Source of the DNA: an uncultured Jannaschia sp.
Lineage (GTDB): Bacteria; Pseudomonadota; Alphaproteobacteria; Rhodobacterales; Rhodobacteraceae
Direction of reading: 5' to 3'
Assembly (NCBI RefSeq): GCF_947503795.1
Contig: NZ_CANNEZ010000001.1
Span: 1,603,001 to 1,667,000, forward strand
Length of the DNA: 64,000 nucleotides
Shown here: one piece after another, positions 8,212-15,292 of the stretch
Numbering within the stretch: position 1 is the stretch's first letter
How the letters are laid out: each line of letters starts with the position of its first letter
Translations under genes and position numbers: made by a program
Notes under the pieces: model-generated
The model's input: only the letters and a program-made list of their open reading frames with translations
Told to the model about the DNA's origin: nothing
The model's database searches: none

Positions 8212-9588
8212 ATGCACGTCACCGGCCGCACCCGTCTCCACGCCGCACGCCTTCTTCTGGCCGGGGCTCTTCTGCTGATCGCGGCGACCTTCGCACCCGC
8301 CCAGACCCTTCTCGAACGGCTGGTGATGCCCGGCGATCTCATCGAGGGTCATGCCGAGCTCGAGAGTGACTGCGCGAACTGCCACGTCTCCTTCTCGGAG
8401 GAAGGCGAGACGGCGCTCTGTCTCGATTGCCACACCGCCGTCGACCGCGACATCACCGACCGGCGGGGCTTTCATGGCCGCAGGCCCGAGGTGCTGGATC
8501 AGGACTGCCGGGTCTGTCACACCGACCACGAGGGGCGCGACGCCGATATCGTGCAGCTCGACACGGCCGCCTTCGACCACACCGACACCGATTTCGCCCT
8601 GGACGGCGCGCATGAAATCCTGCCCTGCGCGTCATGCCATGTCGAAGGCGCCCAGTTCCGCGACGCCCCCACGATGTGCGTCGATTGTCATATCGAGGAT
8701 CAGCCGCACGAAGGCCGCCTCGGGCGCGACTGCGCCACGTGCCATGCGCCGGCCGATTGGACCGAATTGCGCCCCTTCGACCATGCCGCGACCGATTTCG
8801 CCCTGGTCGGCGCGCATCAGAGTATCGACTGCATGTCCTGCCATGTGGGTGAAATCTATGACGGCCTGCCGACGGACTGCATCGACTGCCACCGGATCCA
8901 GGACGTGCATGCGGGGGTGTTCGGAGAGGATTGCGCAACCTGCCACATCGTCGAAGCCTGGACCGAAGTGCGGTTCGACCACACGCGAGACACCACGTTC
9001 ACCCTGGTCGGCGCGCATGACGAGAGCGGCTGCGAATCCTGCCATGCGACCAATGCCTACGAGACCGTCCTTGCGACCGACTGCTACGCCTGCCACGCGG
9101 AAGACGATGCCCATGCCGGTCAGTTGGGCGAGGCTTGCGACACCTGCCACAATCCCGACGCCTGGTCCGAAGACGTCGCGTTCGACCACGACATCACCCG
9201 GTTCCCGCTCCTCGGATTGCACACGCTCGTCCCCTGCGAGAGCTGTCACCTCGACGCGACGTTCCGGTCCGCCGACGTGGCATGCGCCAGTTGCCACAGC
9301 GACGACGACGTTCACGAGGACAGCCTCCCGGACCAGTGCGAGACCTGCCACAACCCGAACGGCTGGGAATTCTGGACCTTCGACCACGACACCCAGACGG
9401 ATTTCGCGCTGACGGGCGCCCATCTCGGACTGACCTGCGAGGCCTGCCACAGCCCGAATGCGCCTCTTGAGGTGTCGCAGGACTGCGCATCCTGCCATGC
9501 CGACGACGACGTCCATGGCGGTCGGTTCGGCCGGACCTGCGACCAATGCCACGCGACGGACAGCTTCGAAGGGGCCCGGCTGCGCTGA
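8212..9588 (+). CDS. Exported multiheme c-type cytochrome with 18 CXXCH motifs
   Basis: 458 residues starting directly after the preceding stop. The signal peptide (residues 1-31, ending near APAQ) directs it to the periplasm. Eighteen CXXCH motifs can be counted: CANCH, CLDCH and CRVCH in the first 105 residues, then fifteen in five repeats of about 67 residues (starting near residues 121, 188, 254, 324 and 390). Each repeat contains FDH, GAH and a D-x-H, giving three non-CXXCH histidines for three hemes, as expected for bis-His ligation. The protein ends right after the last repeat with no membrane anchor. The likely role is long-range electron transfer in or across the periplasm, fed by the cytochrome b-like protein; the donor, acceptor and substrate are unknown. 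It belongs broadly to the cytochrome c3/NapC-like multiheme class. Confidence 0.9.
   Translation: MHVTGRTRLHAARLLLAGALLLIAATFAPAQTLLERLVMPGDLIEGHAELESDCANCHVSFSEEGETALCLDCHTAVDRDITDRRGFHGRRPEVLDQDCRVCHTDHEGRDADIVQLDTAAFDHTDTDFALDGAHEILPCASCHVEGAQFRDAPTMCVDCHIEDQPHEGRLGRDCATCHAPADWTELRPFDHAATDFALVGAHQSIDCMSCHVGEIYDGLPTDCIDCHRIQDVHAGVFGEDCATCHIVEAWTEVRFDHTRDTTFTLVGAHDESGCESCHATNAYETVLATDCYACHAEDDAHAGQLGEACDTCHNPDAWSEDVAFDHDITRFPLLGLHTLVPCESCHLDATFRSADVACASCHSDDDVHEDSLPDQCETCHNPNGWEFWTFDHDTQTDFALTGAHLGLTCEACHSPNAPLEVSQDCASCHADDDVHGGRFGRTCDQCHATDSFEGARLR
8572..9588 (+). repeat. Five in-gene tandem repeats of about 200 bp, each encoding a 3-heme module
   Basis: Within the multiheme cytochrome gene, the coding sequence repeats five times with the protein pattern FDH-x(4)-F-x-L-x-G-x-H, CXXCH, CXXCH, D-x-H, CXXCH, W (the W is an F in the last unit). 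Units start at about 8572, 8775, 8973, 9181 and 9382. The nucleotide sequences have diverged, so these are old duplications. Confidence 0.8.
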
Positions 9589-9630
9589 CCGCGGCGCGGG
9601 CCCGAACCGGACCCTACATTATCTCGACAA

Positions 9631-10457
9631 TCATACGCGCCGCTTGGACGGCGCCGCCGGGTGCGATGGGTGCGGGGCGGCGGGGGGCGCGCCGACGGCC
9701 GAGCCGCCGACCGCGACGATGCAAACCGGTCGCCCGTCATCATAGCCCAGCTCGGCCCGCAGGTCGTCGCGTTGCCCGAATTCGGACGGATGCCGCCCGA
9801 GGATGTAATCGGCGAACTCGCCGTGATCCGGCACCCAGTCGCGCATTCGCGGCAGTCCGTCGCCAAGGCTCAGGTCGGCGATGGCATCCTCGCGCTGCTT
9901 GGTGGAATGCGGCTCGTTCTGGACGCGACCCAGGAAGAATTCCGCGAAGTCGCGATAGTCGCGGCGCCAATGCTTGGCGTTGTACTTGTCCCAGCCCCCG
10001 GGGGCGGGTCCGGGGTCGGCGTCGAACCCGGCGGCCCGATGATCGTAGGGCGGCACGATTTGGGTCCATGCGCCGGTCGAGACGACGGCCTCGACGCGCT
10101 CGGGAAAATGGGCGGCGACCGCAAAGGCGATGGCGCTCGAGAACGACAGGCCGACGAGGGTGGCGCGTTCGATCCCGAGTGCGCCATCACCGCGGGCACG
10201 TCCTCGATGATCCGGTCGACCGCGTAGCCCTCGGGAGTGCCGGGGCGGTCCGACTTGCCGTTGCCGCACGGATCGAAGGTGACGACGCGGTGGGTCTGGG
10301 CGAAATACGGCACCTGTCCCTTCCAGCAGCGCGAATGGATCAGCGCCCAGGTGGGCCCGAACAGGATGGTGCGCTGCCCCTCTCCGAACACTTCGTAGGC
10401 GAGCCGCGTGCCGGTGCGGTCGACCATGCCGGACGTGTGGGGTTCGAGTGCGCGCAT
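9631..10457 (-). pseudogene. Decayed alpha/beta hydrolase-glycosyltransferase fusion gene (frameshift, internal deletion, truncated)
   Basis: From the ATG at 10457 the protein begins like an alpha/beta hydrolase (GTRLAYEVFGEGQRTILFGP; VVTFDPCGNGKSDRP). After VMA the frame breaks near 10184: one base appears lost in ATGG-CGCACTCGGG, and the next frame continues with LGIERATLVGLSFSSAIAFA (nucleophile elbow GLSFSS). Hydrolase homology ends at NEPHSTKQREDA. The following stretch (LPRMRDWVPDHGEFADYILG and LRAELGY...VCIVAVGGSAVG) resembles the middle of a GT28-like glycosyltransferase domain that follows such hydrolases in some actinobacterial fusions. The glycosyltransferase then ends prematurely in a Pro/Ala tail. 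I infer a large internal deletion plus a frameshift plus 3' loss. It lies directly downstream of a broken tetR. Confidence 0.75.
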
Positions 10458-10461
10458 GAGC

Positions 10462-11065
10462 CTAGTCCTTCTCGAAGCTCTCGATGAGGGTGCCGAAGCG
10501 GTGGAGGGCGCAGATCGCGGGGAAGCGGTCGGCCGGATAGCCCAGCAGGGTATGGGTTTCCGCGCCCATGAAAGCCGAGGCCACCAGCGCGGCGACATCG
10601 TCTGCCGCGAAGGGGCCAAGCGCGCCATGCTCGCGCTCGAACTGGCGGACCAGCTTGAGGATCAGCTCGTACCAGCGCCGGAGCGCCGGACGCACGACAT
10701 CGCCGACCGCCTCGTCCGATCAGCCCGCGGCGATCAGCTCGTGGATGACGCGGACGAAGCCCGAGGCCAGGTCCGCTTCGAGATAATCGCAGGAGAGCGC
10801 CCATTTTTTGCGACGGCGGCAGGTCCGGGTTCTCGAAGGTCTCGGACTGACGCGCGATGAAGTCGTCATTCATGCGCTCGAACAGCGCGAGGATCAGCCC
10901 CTCCTTCGACCCGAAATGGGAGCGGATCTGGCTCATTTGCGTGCCCGCCTCTGCGGCCACGCTCCGGGTGGAAAGGCTCGCGTAGCCATGAGTCAGGAGC
11001 ACGGCCTTGGCGGCATCGAGAAGCGCGCCCCGCGTATCGACCCGCCGCCCCGTCGTCGCAGTCAT
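10462..11065 (-). pseudogene. Broken TetR-family regulator (frameshift plus in-frame stop)
   Basis: From the ATG at 11065 the N-terminal TetR helix-turn-helix is intact (LLDAAKAVLLTHGYASLSTR, AGTQMSQIRSHFGSKEGLIL). The frame is lost at a six-A run (plus strand 10804-10809). The next frame continues with SCDYLEADLASGFVRVIHEL, meets a TGA at 10722-10720 where a Trp codon would fit (IAAG-stop-SDEAVGD), and then gives a good TetR C-terminal domain (RRWYELILKLVRQFEREHG...IESFEKD). Two independent lesions argue for true decay rather than one read error. It would have regulated the adjacent hydrolase-type gene 4 bp downstream. Confidence 0.82.
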
Positions 11066-11278
11066 TCCGCCCACCGAGCGGTGCGTTGCGGGTACGGGGT
11101 TTGGAGGCATCTTGAAGCGAACGGGGCTTGAAAGCCGGAGTGCGTGCGTGGCCGCGAGTGGTAACGCGGCTCCTTACGAGATGCTTCGCACGGGCCCACA
11201 GATCTCCGACCCTCGGTGATAGACCGGCTGGCCGCACGTTCGGATCGGCCCCCGAAGCACGCGATCACGCGGAGTGCC

Positions 11279-12220
11279 GTGCCATCGCACGCCCTGCGCC
11301 TGCCCTCGCTCAACGCGCTCCGCGCCTTCGAGGCCGCCGCCCGCCATGGCGGCTTCGTCGATGCGGCAGAGGAGCTCCATGTCACCCGTGGCGCGGTCAG
11401 CCGCCACGTGAAGGGGCTCGAGGCCGATCTCGGCGTCGCCCTGTTCGTGCGGCAGGCGCAAGGCGTGCGATTGACGGCCACGGGTGCGCGCCTCCTGCCG
11501 GTGTTGACCGAAGCATTCGGCCGCGTCGGTCGGGAACTGGACCGCATCCGGGCGGAGGCGCAGGACCTGCGCATCCTCTGCCCGCCGGCCACGTCGGTCC
11601 GGTGGCTGATTCCACGGCTCGACGCGTTCCGTCGCATCCATCCCGACCTTTGCGTCCGCCTGACCACCGGGTTCCACAGGCCGGACGGGTTCGACGGAGC
11701 GGAATACGACGTCGCCTTCTCGGTCGAGAGTTGGCTGGCGCGATCCGATTCCATCGTCTCGCAAACGCTCTTTCCCGTCCGACTGACACCGGCCTGCGCA
11801 CCGCAGCTCCTGGCCCGAACGGGTCCGCTCGGCATACCGGCGGATCTGGCGCGCTACGAAATCCTGCACGAAACGCCGCAACGGCACGACTGGACCGCCT
11901 GGGCGCAATCCTTCGACCCCGAGGGCGCGCTTGACCTGCGCGGGGGCCTCGACTTTCCCAACCTCGACACGGCGATGCGCGCGGCCGTGGCGGGGGCCGG
12001 AGTCGTGATGGCCGATCTGGTCCTTTGCCGGGAGGAGCTGGCCTCGGGCGCATTGGTGACCCCCTTCCCGCAGATGGTCTGCGCCGGACCGTTCGGCGGG
12101 GTCTCGCTGCTGGCCGCGCGGGACGCCTGGCACGACCCGAAGGTCGCGCGCTTCCGTGGATGGGCCGTTGCCGCCGCCGAAGACGAGGCGCCGTTCCAGC
12201 CACAATCGCCGGGCGGATAA
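11279..12220 (+). CDS. LysR-family transcriptional regulator (GcvA-like)
   Basis: About 313 residues from a GTG at 11279, chosen because a GGAG lies just upstream and the DNA-binding domain (LPSLNALRAFEAAARHGGFV, then a winged helix-turn-helix to about residue 65) then starts at the usual distance. A longer GTG start at 11216 is possible. The C-terminal periplasmic-binding-protein-like effector domain follows. The length and the opening segment match GcvA-type LysR proteins, which often act on amine or glycine metabolism genes. It is divergent from the broken tetR and precedes the XRE-cupin/dehydrogenase operon by 148 bp. The target is not evident. Confidence 0.88.
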   Translation: MPSHALRLPSLNALRAFEAAARHGGFVDAAEELHVTRGAVSRHVKGLEADLGVALFVRQAQGVRLTATGARLLPVLTEAFGRVGRELDRIRAEAQDLRILCPPATSVRWLIPRLDAFRRIHPDLCVRLTTGFHRPDGFDGAEYDVAFSVESWLARSDSIVSQTLFPVRLTPACAPQLLARTGPLGIPADLARYEILHETPQRHDWTAWAQSFDPEGALDLRGGLDFPNLDTAMRAAVAGAGVVMADLVLCREELASGALVTPFPQMVCAGPFGGVSLLAARDAWHDPKVARFRGWAVAAAEDEAPFQPQSPGG

Positions 12221-12330
12221 CGACCGCGCCACCCGGCGGTGTCCGAGCGGTCGATTATTGGCCGAAGACACTCGAACTTTCCCAGCATCCGTCCTGCCCC
12301 GCACGCGCGACTTGCGCGATCGAGGCATGT

Positions 12331-12357
12331 CGTGAAATATGGCGCGATAATTTCACG
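12331..12357. promoter_or_regulatory. Palindromic operator candidate for the XRE-cupin regulator
   Basis: An inverted repeat with perfect 8-bp arms, CGTGAAAT-(11 nt)-ATTTCACG, ends 11 bp before the start codon of the XRE-cupin gene. It is AT-rich against a very GC-rich background. Its position fits autoregulation of the operon that includes the two dehydrogenases. Confidence 0.55.
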
Positions 12358-12368
12358 GAGCGGGTGTC

Positions 12369-12917
12369 ATGTCAGCCTTGGGTGCCGATCTGCGGGCGTT
12401 GCGACAGTCTCGGGGCCTGACCCTCGCGGCACTGGCGGACCGGCTGGACCGGTCCGTCGGATGGATGAGCCAGGTCGAGCGCGATCTTTCGACGCCCGAC
12501 GACGCCACCCTCGCGCGGATCGCCGAAACGCTGGATGCCCCGCTCTCGATGCTGACCGACCGCGCGGCCGGCGAGGTTGTCCGCGCCGACCGGCGCCGGC
12601 CGATCGGCGAGCGCGTGCCCGGCCTGACCGAAACGCTGCTGTCGCCGGACCTGACCGACGGGTTCGAGGTGATCCATTCCACCTTCCGGCCCGGCGCCCG
12701 AAGCGAGGGGCGCGTCTCCCGGCATACCACCGAAATCGCGCATCTCCTGTCGGGGCGACTGACGGTCTGGCTGGGATCGTCGCGCCACGATCTTGATGCC
12801 GGGGACACCATCCGTCTGCGCGGTCAGCCCTTCCGCTGGAGCAACCCGAATCCCGAGGCCGCCGTGGCGATCTGGATCATCAGCCCCGCCATCTACACCC
12901 AAGGAAGCACCGCATGA
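12369..12917 (+). CDS. XRE-family regulator with C-terminal cupin domain
   Basis: 182 residues. The N-terminal helix-turn-helix (residues 5-62: LRALRQSRGLTLAALADRLD, VGWMSQVERDLSTPDDATL) is joined to a C-terminal cupin (about 105-178: HTTEIAHLLSGRLTVWLG, DAGDTIRLRGQPFRWSNPN). In this architecture (PuuR/SutR-like) the cupin senses a small molecule and the HTH represses or activates a linked catabolic operon. The stop overlaps the start of the first dehydrogenase gene (ATGA at 12914-12917), so the regulator is likely co-transcribed with its targets and controls them through the upstream palindrome. Confidence 0.9.
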   Translation: MSALGADLRALRQSRGLTLAALADRLDRSVGWMSQVERDLSTPDDATLARIAETLDAPLSMLTDRAAGEVVRADRRRPIGERVPGLTETLLSPDLTDGFEVIHSTFRPGARSEGRVSRHTTEIAHLLSGRLTVWLGSSRHDLDAGDTIRLRGQPFRWSNPNPEAAVAIWIISPAIYTQGSTA

Positions 12918-15292
12918 CCGAGACCGCCCGCGTCGTCATCATCGGCGGAGGCGCGGTCGGCGTGTCCTGCCTCTACCATTTGGCGCTGGCGGGCTGGACC
13001 GACTGCACGCTTCTTGAGAAGAACGAGCTGACGGCCGGGTCCACCTGGCACGCGGCGGGCAATTGTCCGACCTTCTCGACCTCGCTTGGGATGACAAAGC
13101 TCCAGCGCTATTCGATGGCGCTCTATCGCGGGCTGGAGGCGGCGACCGGCACACCTTTCACCTACAACGTCACAGGCTCCGTGCGGCTGGCCCACAGCGC
13201 CGACCGGATGCGCGAATTCGAGCATGTCGCCGCCTGGGGCCGGAAGCTCGGGATGCCGACCGAGGTGATGTCCGTCGACGACATACGGGACGCCTATCCC
13301 TTCCTCGAGACCCACGACCTCGCCGGCGGGTTCTGGGACGCCCATGACGGCGATGCCGACCCCGCCTCGCTGACGCAGGCGCTCGCGGCGGGGGCACGCC
13401 AGCACGGTGCGACGATCCACCGGTTCCGCCCCGCGACGGGCGTCAGTCGCGACCGGGACGAATGGATCGTCCATACCGACAAGGGCGACATCCGCTGTGC
13501 CTATGTCGTCAACGCGGGCGGCTACTATGCGCAACGCATCGGTGAGTGGTTCGTACCCCATGGCGGGCGGCGCGTGCCGATGACCGTGCTCCAGCATCAA
13601 TACCTGCTGACCGAGGAATTCCCCGAGATCGCCGACTGGACGCGAACACATGGCCGCAAGCTGCCGCTTTTGCGCGACCCGGACGTCTCGTACTACCTCA
13701 GGCAGGAAAAGACCGGGCTGAACCTCGGCCCCTACGAGCGCGGCGGCCAGCCCTACTGGACCGATGGCTCCATGCCCGAGGACTTCTCGTTCCAGCTCTT
13801 CCCCGACGATCTCGATCGGCTTGAGCCCTATATCGAAGACGCGATGGCGCGCGTGCCGCTTCTGGCGACGGCCGGCATCGGAAAGGTCATCAACGGCCCG
13901 ATCCCCTACGCACCCGACGGGTTGCCACTGATCGGCCCCATGCCGGGCGTGCCGAACGCCTTCGAGGCCTGCGTCTTCACCTTCGGCATCGCGCAGGCGG
14001 GTGGTGCGGGCAAGCTTCTGACCGACTGGATCGTCGAGGGCGCGCCCGAATGGGATGCCTGGGCGATGGATCCGCGCCGCTTCACCGGCTGGGCCGATCA
14101 GGACGCGGCGGATGCGATGGGGTTGCAGGTGTATCGCCACGAATACGCGCTGCATCACCCGTTCCACGCCTGGCCCGAGGGGCGCGACAAACGCCTCTCG
14201 CCGGTCCATGACCGGATCATCGCGGCGGGCGGCCAGATGGGGGCGTTCGGCGGATGGGAGCGGGCGCTCTGGTATGCGCGACCGGGCGACGACACCAGCG
14301 AAGCGGCAACCGAGACCTTCGATCGCGAGGGGCCGTGGTGGGGTGCCGTGGCCGAGGAGGTCGCGGCCGTGCGGGACAGGGCGGGCGTGATCGACATCTG
14401 CGGCTTCACGCGTTTCGACCTTGAAGGCGATGGCGCCGCGGAGTGGTTGGCGGGCCGTATCGCCGGGCGACTGCCCAAGACGGGACGGATGGGTCTGGCC
14501 TATTTCGCCGATGCGCGCGGGCGTTGCCTGACCGAGATGTCGGTGATCCGCCGCGACGCGGACGCCTTCACCCTGATTACCGCCGCCGCGGCGCAGTGGC
14601 ATGACCGGGACGTCCTTCGGGACGGCCTGCCCGATGGCCTGAACCTGACCGATCGGACCGAGGCAGTCTCGACCCTTCTCGTCACTGGCCCAGAAGCTCG
14701 TGCCGTCCTCACGGCCACCGGGACCGATGCCGATCTCGCCCTGCCCTGGCTCTCGCACCAGCGCGCCGAGGTCGCGGGGCGTCCCACCATGCTGGCGCGG
14801 GTGTCCTTCGCGGGCGAGCTCGGATGGGAGGTCCATGCCCGGCCCGAACACATGCCCGCCATCTGGGATGCCGTCACAGGCGCGGGCGCGCGGCCGTTCG
14901 GCATGATCGCCCTTGATTCGATGCGCATCGAGAAGGGCTGGCTGTCGTGGAAGGGCGACATCTCGACCGACTACACCCTCGAGGAGTTGGGGCTCGAACG
15001 GTTCATGACCGATCCGAGCACGCCCGCGCGCCGCCTCGTCCTTCTGGCGCATGAGGGCGAGCGCGAGCCGCTCTATATGACCAACGTCCTTTCGGGCGAG
15101 GAGATCCTAGGCGAGGTCACCTCGGCAGCCTTCGGTCACCGCGCGGGCATGCCCCTCGCGCTGGCGATGGTGCCGGTGGCGCAGGCCGTCCCCGGAACGG
15201 CGCTGTCGCTGGACATCTTTGGAGAGCGCGTGGCCGCGCGCGTGCTGGACGGCCCCGCCTGGGACGCCGATTTCGCGCGGATCCGGGCATGA
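12914..15292 (+). CDS. FAD-dependent dimethylglycine/sarcosine dehydrogenase-like protein with GcvT domains (copy 1)
   Basis: 792 residues. An N-terminal DAO-type FAD domain (VVIIGGGAVGVSCLYHLALA at residues 6-25; TAGSTWHAAGN, whose His corresponds to the covalent FAD attachment site in dimethylglycine dehydrogenase) runs to about 370. A short FAO_M segment and GCV_T/GCV_T_C folate-binding domains (about 425-790, GELGWEVHARPEHMPAIWD) follow. These enzymes oxidise N-methyl groups of small amines and pass formaldehyde-level carbon to tetrahydrofolate. The exact substrate cannot be read from sequence. It is cotranscribed with the XRE-cupin regulator, and its stop overlaps the start of a second paralogue. 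Confidence 0.88.
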   Translation: MTETARVVIIGGGAVGVSCLYHLALAGWTDCTLLEKNELTAGSTWHAAGNCPTFSTSLGMTKLQRYSMALYRGLEAATGTPFTYNVTGSVRLAHSADRMREFEHVAAWGRKLGMPTEVMSVDDIRDAYPFLETHDLAGGFWDAHDGDADPASLTQALAAGARQHGATIHRFRPATGVSRDRDEWIVHTDKGDIRCAYVVNAGGYYAQRIGEWFVPHGGRRVPMTVLQHQYLLTEEFPEIADWTRTHGRKLPLLRDPDVSYYLRQEKTGLNLGPYERGGQPYWTDGSMPEDFSFQLFPDDLDRLEPYIEDAMARVPLLATAGIGKVINGPIPYAPDGLPLIGPMPGVPNAFEACVFTFGIAQAGGAGKLLTDWIVEGAPEWDAWAMDPRRFTGWADQDAADAMGLQVYRHEYALHHPFHAWPEGRDKRLSPVHDRIIAAGGQMGAFGGWERALWYARPGDDTSEAATETFDREGPWWGAVAEEVAAVRDRAGVIDICGFTRFDLEGDGAAEWLAGRIAGRLPKTGRMGLAYFADARGRCLTEMSVIRRDADAFTLITAAAAQWHDRDVLRDGLPDGLNLTDRTEAVSTLLVTGPEARAVLTATGTDADLALPWLSHQRAEVAGRPTMLARVSFAGELGWEVHARPEHMPAIWDAVTGAGARPFGMIALDSMRIEKGWLSWKGDISTDYTLEELGLERFMTDPSTPARRLVLLAHEGEREPLYMTNVLSGEEILGEVTSAAFGHRAGMPLALAMVPVAQAVPGTALSLDIFGERVAARVLDGPAWDADFARIRA

